Assembly: GCA_963678675.1 (NCBI GenBank)
Contig: OY783197.1
Coordinates: forward strand, 4,498,400-4,562,399
Reading direction: 5' to 3'
Length of the DNA: 64,000 nucleotides
Source of the DNA: Xiphydria camelus
Lineage: Eukaryota > Arthropoda > Insecta > Hymenoptera > Xiphydriidae
In this document: positions 51,867 through 61,985 of the stretch, piece after piece
Position numbering within the stretch: position 1 is the first letter of the stretch
Layout: each line of letters starts with the position of its first letter
The notes under the pieces: model-generated
The model's input: only the letters and a program-made list of their open reading frames with translations
Told to the model about the DNA's origin: nothing
Database searches by the model: none
Translations under genes and position numbers: made by a program

Positions 51867-53679
51867 TCATTCGATTTCGACAATGCCGCCAACCTTCGTC
51901 AGCGCTTCCTGTAACTTCTCGGCTTCTTCCTTAGAAACGTCCGCCTTCACCACTATCGGCGCAGACTCCACGAATTTTTTTGCCTGTAAAACGATGTCGA
52001 ATGTGAGGCAGCGCGTTAAACAAGCGGAAACGAGGCACGAAAAGTGTATACGACCTGAACAAGATTAGTTCCGGGCAACAGGTTCTTTATTTCCTTGATC
52101 AGAGGAACTTTCTGCTTGTCGTCAAATTTGTTAAGCTTGACGGTGAACGAACTCTTCACCGCCTTCGCGACGGGGGCGTCCTCCTGAAAAAGAAACGCGC
52201 ATTGATTCGACGGTGTTAAATATATTGTCAGCACTTAGGTACCGCTGCTTTTAGAGCAGACTGAGAGCGGTATCGCTCTTTTTCTACTGATGATATCGCA
52301 AGGAAACTGCGAATAGAATGAAGGTGATACGAAGAACAGAACGATGGTATTAGGATGGACGAAGCAAGGTATTATAAAGAGCGGAACGAAGATGATACAA
52401 AGAACAAAACGAAAATAATAAGAAGAACAGAACGAAAGTATTACAGACTTCACAGTGCCTATTTATTTCATTTTAGAGGAAATAGGGGTAATTTGAGCGG
52501 AAAAAAAGGAGCAATTTTGATTAAAAAAGGAGATCTACCAGAAATTAGAAACGTACAGTGATTTTAAAAGATAATTTTTAAGATATCCAATGGATCACCA
52601 ATATTTTTTAAGTGAATGAAGGATATTTCTGTAACTTAAAAATGTATATCTCATCAACTTAAATCTGAGAATCTTAATTTGTTTAAAGGAAATGGAAATT
52701 AGTTACCGGTAGGAAACATTAATTCAACTAGACTTTTATATTTTAAACGAAATATTGACACAAGTAAATGAAATAGGGATTATAATACCATTCTATAAAG
52801 AAAAAAAAGAGAAATAATTTCATCCATTTTCTCACTTTTTACATAATCTGAAAAGATGAAAAGATAAACTCAACTGGGAAGCTGAATAATAGCTGATTTT
52901 AGAGGAAAAGTATTAAATTATAGAGGAAAAAGGGGAAAAATCGTGAGTTTTGGAGTGAAAAAGGGCAAACTAAAAAATAAGGGATAAGGGACACACTATC
53001 AAGCCTGATATTATGAAGAGTAGAATGAAGGTGTGAAAAATGGAATGAAGATTTACGAAGAACACAATGAAATTATCACAAAGAGCGCAATGAAGGTATG
53101 AATGGAACAAAGATATTAAGAAGAATGGAACGAAGCTATTACGAAGAGCGCACTGAAGGCATTACAAAGAACGGAACAACACTATTACGAGGAGTGGAAC
53201 AAAGATATTACAAAGAACGAAACGATGCTATTATGGAGAACAGAACGAAGGAATCCCAAAGAACGGAACGTACGCTTGCGAACAAAAAACCAACGAATTA
53301 CCTACCTCCTCTTTTGGTGCCATCGCGAAACCTCCCGCCGGCATGATGGGTGCGTCCGGCAAGTTCAATCGCTTCTTCAGCACGTCGCCAAGTTCCGCCA
53401 CTTCGATGAGGTTCAGAGCCGTGATATCGTTCGCGATTTTGTCAATCTTCGCGCTGACAGGCTTATCGACTCCTTCGGACACCGGAATCGTCATTGTTTC
53501 CGCCTGAGCCGCAACTTCTACTTGACGAAACGCGACACTGAAAACGAGAGCAGGTTACTTAACCTCGCGCTCTCCTCGCGCGATAACTTTTATCGACGTT
53601 TTGCGGAGCTTTACCACTTATGAATTCTCCGCAGCTGACACGTGCTTCGCGGCAGTACGCGCCTAATGGACCTCAGCAT
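51867..53679 (-). CDS. mRpL12: Mitochondrial ribosomal protein L12 (bL12m)
   Basis: Four exons: 53679-53615, 53537-53306, 52183-52055 and 51983-51867 (TGA), 543 coding bases, 180 residues. Exon 1 encodes an Arg-rich mitochondrial targeting peptide (MLRSIRRVLPRSTCQLRRIH). The N-terminal dimerisation part is IANDITALNLIEVAELGDVL with KKRLNLPDAP; the Ala/Pro-rich hinge is short. The C-terminal domain has FTVKLNKFDDKQKVPLIKEI, LLPGTNLVQ, then KKFVESAPIVVKADVSKEEA and VGGIVEID. bL12m forms the flexible stalk of the mitochondrial ribosome that recruits elongation factors; mammalian L12 also binds mitochondrial RNA polymerase. Introns 1 and 2 have normal ends; intron 3 starts GTCGTA, a weak donor that phase supports. 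The 1.1-kb second intron is filled by a minisatellite-like repeat. Confidence 0.97.
52340..53270. repeat. Degenerate 23-bp minisatellite in mRpL12 intron 2
   Basis: Clear 23-bp units at about 53153-53245: ATTACAAAGAACGGAACAAC, ATTACGAGGAGTGGAACAAA, ATTACAAAGAACGAAACGAT, each plus three bases. Weaker units occur at 52345-52445. The middle is AT-rich. The repeat keeps a plus-strand frame open (YYKERNDAI, TKNGTTLLR), which is an artefact. Confidence 0.75.
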
Positions 53680-53814
53680 TTTCTTTGATATAATTCACCG
53701 GCGATTCTTTGTAAAATCGTCTATCCCCTCACCGTCGAGATGAAGCGGAAGAGATGTGCGTATTTTAGGTATAAAAAACCCTGCATCGGGTACGAATGAG
53801 CTTTGGGCCGTTCT

Positions 53815-53918
53815 CAGAGCTTCAACGTGTCGCCAGCGACACTTGGGTAACCAATAAGGATAGAGCAGCTTCTCCCCACTCTTCTGTCGCTGGCGACACG
53901 TCCCAAGTTGAATTTTAT
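53815..53918. mobile_element. GTGTCGCCAGCGACA-ended short element
   Basis: TTCAACGTGTCGCCAGCGACA at the left and TGTCGCTGGCGACACGTCCC with AAGTTGAA at the right, about 100 bp. The right 65 bp recur in reverse orientation at 59362-59426. Confidence 0.65.
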
Positions 53919-54125
53919 GCCGCGTTTACACATGCATGGATTTAGTGGCGCTAATAAGAACTGGCGCGCCAGTAAATTAAATTTGCAAGTGTAAACATCG
54001 ACTTGCATACAAGTTGAATCTTTGCATGCATAGACCGAAAAAGTCTGTAATATGCTGAAATCATGCATGTAGAACTGACGCGACCACTGGCGCCACTAAA
54101 TCCATGTATGTGTAAACGCGGCATT
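53919..54125. mobile_element. ATGCCGCGTTTACACAT-ended MITE
   Basis: ATGCCGCGTTTACACATGC with ATGGATTTAGTGGCGC at the left and its complement at the right with one or two mismatches, about 207 bp. It begins where the previous element ends. Confidence 0.85.
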
Positions 54126-54500
54126 AGGTTTGTTCCTGCAGAGAATCCCTGTAGGCCTATTCTGTAACTTGTAACGACAACCGTCGTTATCGTTAGCCTA
54201 TCGACGTTCGTCGCTTGCGCTACCGACACCTTAACGAATGGTGCATTCTGTAACTGGGCGTAGCGACACCTAAACGATACACAACGAGTTTTCGACGTCG
54301 TTACAGTAACGACGCTACTCTATTTGACATAACTTTTTTTTGACCAATCAAATTGCTCAATTTTTAGTGATGATTTTAGGAATACTTGTATAACATAACC
54401 TACTAAAATTATTTTTCCGGTGATACGTGGTAACAGTTCTGTGAGTGATTCGTTTGGTTTTTGTGAGTTTGTTTAAATTTATTTAATTAAGGAAGGAGAC
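54126..54500. other. Spacer with short inverted pieces
   Basis: ATTCTGTAACTTGTAACGAC and CATTCTGTAACTGGGCG repeats; probably the promoter side of the Myb/SANT-like relic. No gene was recognised. Confidence 0.35.
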
Positions 54501-54865
54501 ATGGCAATGTAAGTGAATAGTAATTATCTGTATAATTACTAATTAAAATATAATACATTAAGCGCCACGGTGCAATCAGAAGTATTTCAATAAGGCACAC
54601 GTGTTGTGTCGCGTGGCGCTTAACGTGTTAATTGCAATTGTGATTGCGTGAATGAGGGAACGTCTCCCTTCCACAAGAACAACATTTTCTAGTAGTGTTG
54701 TAAATTATTTTTACTCTACATTATACTCTGAATTTTTTAATTTTATTATTAAAGGTCAATGAAAAAGACTCGCCAGGGAAGGGCGAATGCACGCCAAATA
54801 AGTGCTATGGTAGATTATATCGAGCAGCATCCGTATATTCAATCAAACAAATTTATTGAGATGCA

Positions 54866-55022
54866 CGGCCCCTTTCTCTAACTCACTCGTAAGAGAAACG
54901 TATACATTTCTTAGCGAGTAGACCAATCAGGACCCCCACCACAACGGAATACTTGATTCTGATTGGTCTATTGGCTAAGATGCGTATACGCAACTTTTCG
55001 AGTGAGTTACAGAAAGGGGCCC
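54866..55022. mobile_element. GGCCCCTTTCTCTAACTCAC-ended MITE
   Basis: GGCCCCTTTCTCTAACTCAC at the left and GTGAGTTACAGAAAGGGGCC at the right, 157 bp, cutting the second exon piece of the Myb/SANT-like gene after EMHG. Confidence 0.85.
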
Positions 55023-55381
55023 CTGACAAATTCCCGACAGTCTGAGATTTGTACGTGTGTGCATGTGCGAAATTAGTGATTGCGTCGGATTTCTATTGGA
55101 ACACCGTACGTATTGTACTCTAGCGATGACAACAGTAATTAATTAAAATAACAATTAGAAGAGAACAAACGTAACCTTTTTCATTGTCGAGTAAGAGTAT
55201 TGTTATTTTGTTTTAAAAATATGGATGAAAACTCACCCAGATAACCAATTGGTTATCTGATCAGACTGTACAGGTAATAAACTGTATTATATCGCTTTTT
55301 GTCAAAGTATCTTAAGTGACATTTCCAACGAAATCATGATAACGCACCTATCGTAAGCATTATATGGCTGCAGATATTTTG

Positions 55382-55905
55382 CCAAAGTACTGTAGATTTA
55401 TTTCGAATAACAAACGGTTTAGTTAAACATTTTATTCTACCGTAAATAACACTTGAAAAAGTTGTACTTGCAAAATTGTGGTAAGTCTTCGTATAAATGG
55501 GCTTTCGCACTAAATCGACTCGTGCAACGAAGACTATAGTCACTGAAATTTTGTACCAAAGTACTGTAGATTTATTTCGAATAACAAACGGTTTAGTTAA
55601 ACATTTTATTCTACCGTAAATAACACTTGAAAAAGTTGTACTTGCAAAATTGTGGTAAGTCTTCGTATAAATGGGCTTTCGCACTAAATCGACTCGTGCA
55701 ACGAAGACTATAGTCACTGAAATTTTGTACCAAAGTATTGTAGATTTATTTCGAATAACAAACGGTTTAGTTATACATTTTATTCTTTCGTAAATAACAC
55801 TTGAAAAAGTTGTACTTGCAAAATTGTGGTAAGTCTTCGTATAAATGGGCCTTTGCACTAAATCGACTCGTGCAACGAAGACTGTAGTCACTGAAATTTT
55901 GTACT
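55382..55905. repeat. Three tandem 174-bp units
   Basis: Units start at 55382, 55556 and 55730, each with CCAAAGTA, GTAGATTTATTTCGAATAAC, GTTGTACTTGCAAAATTGTG and ACTCGTGCAACGAAGAC. Units 1 and 2 are nearly identical; unit 3 differs at several bases. 174 is 58 codons, so the minus strand stays open across all three (repeating PIYTKTYHNFASTTFSSVIY). Probably a satellite-type expansion, not a protein. Confidence 0.9.
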
Positions 55906-56630
55906 TTTTCACTTACAAGTACAGAACAGTGAAACATAATGATATGTTCCCCAGAAAAGAGTCGTTTATATTTCAGGGCTCAATGAATTCCTGGTGATAA
56001 CTGCCCCCCAAAGCGGTGATGTACCACATTCGGAATCAGGAGTCCCAACTTCTGATTACGTGTTATGGACGTCGAATCAGACGAAAATATTGATCGACTT
56101 ATATAAGCAATATAAGAGCAAAGTAGAGACCTTTGAGATAAGAAATTTTAAGAAAATGTGAGAGGTAATTGCTAGCCACATCAACCAGTTAATGAAACTA
56201 AATGTATCTCCAAGCAATTGCGAGAACAAGTGGCGAGTTCTTGAAAGAGGATACAAGAAGTACGTGGACAATAATAAAAAGACTGGTAGGGGCAAACAAT
56301 TTTTTGAATTTGCGGAAGAGATGGATGCAATTTTTCTGAAGAAGAGGAATGTTCATCCCGAAGTCCTCTTATCAACTGAGACTGTAAGCCATCCACCGGA
56401 AGTCATCAGTGCTAAGGCCGAAGCTTCCCAGTCAGAGGATGCAATTCCTGGCGGTTCTAAAGATATAACTGAAACTCCTCCTGAAGTTATAATGCAAAAT
56501 AGAAGAACTCGATGCACTGTTCTTAATCGAAATAAAATCTTGGACAATATGAGAAAGGATCGTCTTGAATATTACAAAAAAAAAACTCGGACAGGGAGAA
56601 AGAAGATTGAACATTAATGAAAGAAAGTTA

Positions 56631-56934
56631 GAAGTAGAAATACAACGAAATATGTACTAATAGCAGAAAGAAATAATATTCTCAAGAAATCAGCTCCTTC
56701 ATAATGTACACATAAATGTTGTGTTTTCAAGGTAAAGACCCAAGTAGCAAAAGATATCTGTCAGACATCTACAAGATATCTATGTTTACAAAATGACATC
56801 TATATTTGGTATAAGCATGGTTGAAAGACCTTTTCATTCTGGAAAAAAATTGTGCGCATGAGCAAGTAAAAATGGCGGCTTCCGATTAACTTTCGGACAG
56901 TTTTTAGAAGTGTACTCAACGAGCGAAGGATCAG
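56631..56934. other. Spacer with CCCAAGTAGCAAAAG-type repeat
   Basis: CCCAAGTAGCAAAAGATATC at 56749 resembles the CCCAAG ends seen elsewhere; no matching right end was identified. The 17-mer AGACCTTTTCATTCTGG (56837) recurs inverted at 58332. Confidence 0.35.
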
Positions 56935-57498
56935 GTAACCTCTTCTACAATCATACATACATCTATGCCAACAATTTACAATATATTAAATGTTGTTTTA
57001 TTGTTTTCAATTTTTAGGGTTGTGAGGTACTAGATGTAAAAAATTACGATACTGGTGATGACTACGTCGAAGAGCATGAATCGCAACGAGTGAAGGAACA
57101 GGTAACCTCTTCTACAATTATACATACATCTATGCCAAAAATTTACAATATATTAAATGTTGTTTTATTGTTTTCAATGTTTAGGGTTGTGAGGTACTAG
57201 ATGTAAAAAATTACGGTACTGGTGATGACTACGTCGAAGAGCATGAATCGCAACGAGCGAAGGAACAGGTAACCTCTTCTACAATTATACATACATCTAT
57301 GCCAACAATTTACAATATATTAAATGTTGTTTTATTGTTTTCAATTTTTAGGGTTGTGGAGTGAGTCTCACAAAAGCCAACAAGAGGAATTGTGGAGTGC
57401 AAACACTAAAAAGGATGGAAGGACGGAATGCTACGACTCAAACTATAAAAAAATACTGCAATGGACGAATTCGAAAGAGAGTTGCTAATAGATTTTAA
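56935..57498 (+). CDS. Tandemly duplicated exon unit, protein unrecognised
   Basis: Two 167-bp units (56935-57101 and 57102-57268) each consist of an intron (GTAACCTCTTC...TTTTAG) and an 84-bp exon. The exons, 57018-57101 and 57185-57268, encode GCEVLDVKNYDTGDDYVEEH with ESQRVKEQ. A third intron copy leads to a final exon at 57352-57498 that begins with the same GC but then reads VSLTKANKRNCGVQTLKRME and TIKKYCNGRIRKRVANRF, stop. All junctions are phase 0. The upstream exon is a remnant (QRAKDQ at about 56917). The final exon overlaps, on the opposite strand, the SWIM-type gene. It could be a partial gene or a decaying one. Confidence 0.45.
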
Positions 57499-58250
57499 GG
57501 CATATAATAATGCTACTACGTGGCTGCACCTACCTAGAGACGATGCTTTGCAATTACACTGTCCATCAATAATTTTTGTGGATTTGTACTCCAACATGAC
57601 TCACTGAATACCTAATATCTTTGTTATAAGATGCTTGAACGTTTGCTTTCAGATAATAAAACTTTTTATCAGCAGTAACTGAGTCCATGATATCCTGAAC
57701 ATGTTTACTCTGCAAATAAATTTTTCTTCGCGCGAGTGGTTTGGAAGTTCCACAATCAATTTTCTTCACATGAACATTTTGAGGATTACTGGTATCGATC
57801 ATCTGAATATTCATAAAATGTTCATACATACAACCAATGTTAAATGCATGTGGAATTGAACAAGATGGGAAAGTATTCCAATGGCTTGGATAGTCTGGTC
57901 CTTGTTGCAACTGTGATATGGCATTAGACCTCAAATTTGTAGCTTTTATCTCTAACCATTTACCACGATCGACGTGCGAATCAATAGGCGTTTTTCTTTG
58001 AAGACAAAATTTCACTCTGCAATAAGATAAATATTTTGAAAATGAATTTAAGAGATTATAAAAGTGCATCCTAGTCTCCTAACCTATCAATTAAATGTTG
58101 CTTTTTTCCCTCAGTCTTTTGGTTCCTACATTGAAGCCAACGTTTTAATTGAAGTACACTGTGTGCTTCAAATGTATTGTACATTAAAATCGCTCCCGGA
58201 ACATTTTTCTCTGATAATTCCACGTTTACGAATGGTTGCGTGGAGACCAT
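57406..58250 (-). pseudogene. SAP-SWIM type protein gene with a frameshift
   Basis: Exon 58250-58084 starts MVSTQPFVNVELSEKN and holds a SAP-like helix pair (SVLQLKRWLQCRNQKTEGKK, HLIDR). Donor GATAG|GTTAGG joins in phase 2 to the exon starting 58016 (acceptor TTGCAG), which reads VKFCLQRKTPIDSHVDRGKW and ends RYSVSH. A one-base shift near 57600 is then needed to continue LEYKSTKIIDGQCNCKASSL, GRCSHVVALLYALKS, a SWIM zinc finger (CxC...CxH present). SAP-SWIM proteins of this kind are common in insects near transposon-derived genes. The frameshift, or a sequencing error, makes the status doubtful. Confidence 0.55.
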
Positions 58251-58419
58251 TGCGATTAAAAACTGTCCGAAACTTTTAACCTTTGCGCCAGGCTTTTTAG
58301 TTACACATGAGGCGCGCTAGTTACTTCCGCCCAGAATGAAAAGGTCTATCGAATGGCGATATGACCTCTGGTGGCGAAAAAACAAACTAGTTTTAGGTTG
58401 CAGTTTTGGGGCTTAGGCT

Positions 58420-58548
58420 CGGTTCCACAACTCGGGCTTAACTCTTAAACGGAGTTTAAATCATCCGTCCAACCAATGAGCGCCCGAGAGAATGAGGATT
58501 TAAACCGAGTTTATCTAGATAAGCCCGAATTGTGGAACTGGCCCTTAG
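58420..58548. mobile_element. GGTTCCACAA-ended MITE
   Basis: GCTCGGTTCCACAACTCGGG with CTTA at the left and TAAGCCCGAATTGTGGAACTGG at the right, about 128 bp; CTTAG at both edges may be the target duplication. Confidence 0.8.
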
Positions 58549-58597
58549 CAATGCATCAGAATAGGAGAGTGCACATAATTATTTATTTTTTCGCAAA

Positions 58598-58896
58598 ATG
58601 ACGTCAAAATGCTTAAAACCACCAGAGAAATCGAAAGGTAGACTTCTTTACTACGTCCCTGGTTGTCAAAGTCGTTTAAATAAGACGGCGTGTCTTTCCA
58701 TTATTTCACAAAGCCCGGGCAAACGCTTCGTGTAATCTCCAGACGCGTTTGGAAATTTAGAAAAAATCGATTTTTAGAAAAGTGGATGATAATATTAAAA
58801 ATAAAATCAGTTACGCCGTATGTCAAAGTGTATTCGCGTCATTTTTCGAGTGCTGATTATATTTCCGTTGCCTATGCATGTACATGCTTAACCTAA
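58598..58896 (+). pseudogene. Decayed THAP domain
   Basis: Starts MTSKCLKPPEKSKGRLLYYV and PGCQSRLNKTACLS; after a frameshift it continues SFHYFTKPGQTL, WKFRKNRFLEKWMIILKI and VKVYSRHFSSADYI. The order CxxxC, SFH, W, CxxHF is that of a THAP zinc finger. The first Cys (YYVPGC, normally YCVPGC) and third Cys (VYSRHF, normally VCSRHF) are both Tyr, so it could not bind zinc. THAP domains come from P-element-type transposases. Confidence 0.55.
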
Positions 58897-59205
58897 ATGT
58901 TTGCTCCAAAATAGTTATTCTTCAGATGATCCAGCTTCTAAGAGATTTTAAAACACGCTCCCCTTCAAGGAAGTTCCTATTACCCGGTTTTGTATTCGCC
59001 CACAGGCAAATTTCACATTAATGTTAATCATATTTTACATAAAAACTACTTTTAACCCATTGAAATACATTGAACCTGCACTTTCAAAGCCGCCATATTA
59101 ATTTTAGCTCCGCCCATAAGACAGTTCCCAATAGATAGCACGTAGATGTCTGACATTGTCCCGTTTGGCGACAAATATGGTGCTGCCGCAGCGACAGGAC
59201 AGAAA
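58897..59205. other. Spacer, no gene recognised
   Basis: AT-rich to mixed sequence with no repeats matched elsewhere apart from CTCCGCCCATAAGAC-like words. Confidence 0.35.
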
Positions 59206-59360
59206 AGTTAAGGCCATTACACGTGAAAAATCGTAAGCAGTAACAGTAAGGATTGACCAATCAGAAATATCATTCTTACGGAATTATGCTTAAACAGGCT
59301 TTTTGATTGGTCAATCCTTACTGTTACTGCTTACGTTTTTTCACGTGTGATGGCCTTTAA
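59206..59360. mobile_element. TTAA-flanked AAGGCCATTACACGTG MITE
   Basis: TTAAGGCCATTACACGTGAA at the left and TTCACGTGTGATGGCCTTTAA at the right. Arms include GTAAGCAGTAACAGTAAGG and ATTGACCAATC. A TTAA-type target suggests a piggyBac-like mobiliser. Related sequence lies at 63364 onwards. Confidence 0.8.
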
Positions 59361-59424
59361 ATAAAATTCAACTTGGGACGTGTCGCTAGCGACAGAAGAG
59401 TGGGCAGAAGCTGTTCTATCTTAA

Positions 59425-59575
59425 GCGTGTTTAGATGGGTGCAGAAAGCTTGCGGAGTGCGGAATGCGGAAAGACCGTCAGCCAATCAGCTCTTCCGCGT
59501 GCGTACTGCCTGCCAATCCGCACCGATCCGCATGCCGCACTCCGCATGCTTTCCGCACCCATCTGAATCCCGCTT
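59425..59575. mobile_element. GATGGGTGCAGAAAGC-ended MITE
   Basis: GTTTAGATGGGTGCAGAAAGC with TTGCGGAGTGCGG at the left and CCGCACTCCGCATGC with TTTCCGCACCCATCTGAATC at the right, about 150 bp. Confidence 0.85.
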
Positions 59576-59811
59576 TATGGGGAAGTTCACTGCCAAACTT
59601 CACCACTTGGCTGGACCACCACTGCCTAGGCTTTTCCGCGCGCATTTCAATCCGTTAAATACACAACAATGAATTATTTATTAAAAAATTACATATATAT
59701 CGATGATTCGAAATCTGTAGTCTAGCAGTTGGAGTATAAAAATAATGAAATTAGATATCTATAAATGTATTTTACGTATATTGATCTAGATCGTGATCGT
59801 TTGAGGTTTAA

Positions 59812-60225
59812 GGTACCTAGTTGGACCGCTATAGCACTTTTCGAGCAATTTTTTAAAACTTCTTATTTTAGATTATAAAAAAACTGATAACTTTTCATTA
59901 TGAATGAAATCATTCTGACGTTTAGAAATAGAGATATTCGGTTTTTTTATTTCTCCATTGAAATCAATGAGAGAAAGAGAGAGAGACAGGGCCGTCTGGA
60001 GCCTCCGCAGTCGCGCGCGTGCGGACGTGCGCGCGGCGTAGTAGGTACGGCCCTGTCTCATTGATTTCAATGGAGAAATAAAAACCGAATATCTCTATTT
60101 TTAAACGTCAGAATGATTTCATTTATAAGAAAAAGTTATCAGTTTTTTTAAAATCTAAAATCTGACAAAATCTTTAAAAAATTGCTCGAAAAGTGCTATA
60201 GCGGTTCAACTACCTTAAATCGTAT
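59812..60225. mobile_element. Foldback element with a nested ACAGGGCCGT element
   Basis: GCTATAGCACTTTTCGAGCA, ACTGATAACTTTTCATTATG and CCATTGAAATCAATGAG pair with the right arm. At the centre (59988-60058) ACAGGGCCGT and ACGGCCCTGT enclose a CpG-rich 50 bp and look like a separate insertion. Confidence 0.8.
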
Positions 60226-61428
60226 TACATTATGTTATGCTGTATACGTATTGGAAAGCACGTCGTTCTGTGGCTATTCCAAGAAATGATGGTATCTGCA
60301 TTAATGTCTTTATACGTATATAGTACTATAATATATAGTATTATAGTACTCTCTATAAACAACTTGGTGACCAAAACGTTGGATCCAAACTACTGCTATT
60401 ATCATTTGAAGTTGAGATGTTCGGCAAATTAAAATAGTTATTTGCATCGTACAAGCATAATCTGAAATAAAAAATATATTGCTCATGATCTAACTGATCA
60501 TTTTTTTTACCATATGTGTATTCTCAACTGCTATGGAGTAGCCAATAGCAAAGTAATCTCCAGCAGCAACTCTCGAACGTTTCAACAGCCCGGAGAATGG
60601 CGGCTCGAGGATCTCTCGGAAGGAGAGATCCCGAGGGATGATATTGTCCCCTCCTCCTCTGGTAGCGGGTCATCGCGTCAATGTGTACGGGTGTTGTAAT
60701 AATTGCTGATTAGTTTCCCGCGACGAAGTTCAAGACACGGTCCCCTTCAGATCGAACCCGATTTTCCTCAGCCTGGTCTTTCGTCCCGAACACGCCCATT
60801 TGGTTACCATTAGGTAAAGGATTTTAGTCCTCAGGAGGTGCTCAATACGAACGGGTAACTTTGGCCATGGGTGCCTCTCTGGATGACGGCCTAGATAGTG
60901 ACCTTCTCGGCGTTATGGTCCGGGTGATGGTTTGATCCGGCGTACTTGATTATATTTTCTTTTTACACTAGGATGTCGGTAAGGACTTGTGGAAGAAAGT
61001 TCCACGAGAGCGTGATGACACTCGCTTACACTTCCGATGAACTGGGTCAGCGAAGCATCGCCTTCTCAGATAGGATTTGATGAAAGTTAAGAAAGATATT
61101 GTAGATATACAAATTTGCAGGGTTAGGAGAGGAGCAGAGATGCACAAAAGTCTGATAACACTTCTACTTCGAGAGCTGCAATATGACGTCCTGGAGAGAA
61201 GGTGCCGAATGTATATTGTAGACACGTGTCTTGTAGTCTTTATTTCTCCAGTCAATGGTCCAGTTTTCCTTTCTTTTTGATCCGCACTCGCGAGTCGAAT
61301 ACCTTCGTATTCCGCGGGCAATAGGAACCGTCGCGCCATCTCCCCAGGCGAAGGACATAACAACGCGTTTGAAAAGCGCCGGAGGGTCGCAGCACTCACA
61401 GCCATCTAGCAGACGATATTTGCTGTCT
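60226..61428. other. Mixed sequence; possible retrotransposon fragment
   Basis: 60560-60960 is GC-rich (ATCTCTCGGAAGGAGAGATC hairpin, TAACTTTGGCCATGGGTGCC) and has the feel of a non-LTR element's untranslated end, but no reverse transcriptase was found. 61164-61405 has long overlapping open frames on both strands without family resemblance. Confidence 0.25.
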
Positions 61429-61749
61429 ATGAACGCAGCCGCCGTACTCGCTTTGCTTTCGAGTTTCACGTCTGTGTCGTCTTATTTTATCCATGCCAAG
61501 GTGATCGGTATGATAGGATGACGATAAGTGTGTATAGTTAGAATTGGAGTTTTGTTTCATTTATTTAACAATTAAGCATAAGTGTCGATCGACCTCAACA
61601 TGTTTTGCAAGAAGGTACGTATCGAGGCAACCGTCGTTCTTCGATTATCTCGAATCTTTTTCATCGAATCTCGTTCTCGAAGAAAAGCGTCGTTTGGAGG
61701 TTATGTACACGTTCCTTTCAGTTTCTTCAACACGTGCCCCGGCAAATAA
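61429..61749 (+). CDS. Weak candidate for a small amidated peptide precursor
   Basis: Exons 61429-61500, 61577-61614 and 61722-61749 would give 45 residues: a signal peptide (MNAAAVLALLSSFTSVSSYF), then HKCRSTSTCFAR and SFFNTCPGK, stop. Gly-Lys before the stop is a classic amidation signal. Phases agree, but the first donor (GTGATC) and second acceptor (ATTAAG) are poor and other frames across the same exons are also open. Confidence 0.2.
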
Positions 61750-61985
61750 GCCGGCTGCCAAGCGCTCGAATGGCCACGAATTCAAACGTCGTAAGTGAAG
61801 GCGTCAAAGTAGAGAAAAGTGAGTACGTAATTGATACCTTCAAAATCTCTGTATTCCAAGTTCTTGTAAACAAATTGTATGGTGAACTATGAAGAAGTAC
61901 CTTGAATTAACACGTTCGCTGCCGATGACACTGTTGCATCATACGGCTCCCCACCACGAGGCTCATGACGACACGTTGGATTCGT

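Larger units (their letters stand above)
54501..56630 (+). pseudogene. Broken Myb/SANT-like DNA-binding gene
   Basis: Pieces: 54501-54508 (MA plus two bases, then GTAAGT), 54755-54865 (SMKKTRQGRANARQISAMVD, IEQHPYIQSNKFIEMHG) and 55977 to about 56630. The third piece reads YVLWTSNQTKILIDLYKQYK, FEIRNFKKM, stop, EVIASHINQLMKLNVSPSNC, ENKWRVLERGYKKYVDNN; this is a trihelix or Myb/SANT-like domain in which TGA (56159-56161) replaces the usual Trp. A run of ten A (56576-56585) throws the tail out of frame; in the shifted frame it continues with a normal-looking helix (ERRLNINERKLEVEIQR). A MITE interrupts the second piece. Such genes in insects often derive from Harbinger-type transposons. It looks inactive. 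Confidence 0.6.

Noticed and set aside
55334..55912. 192-residue minus frame with three repeats as a repeat protein
   Set aside because: More simply a tandem DNA repeat whose length is a multiple of three; no start, splice or domain support.
61164..61469. Minus-strand frames of 101 and 145 residues
   Set aside because: They overlap each other and plus-strand frames, with no family resemblance.
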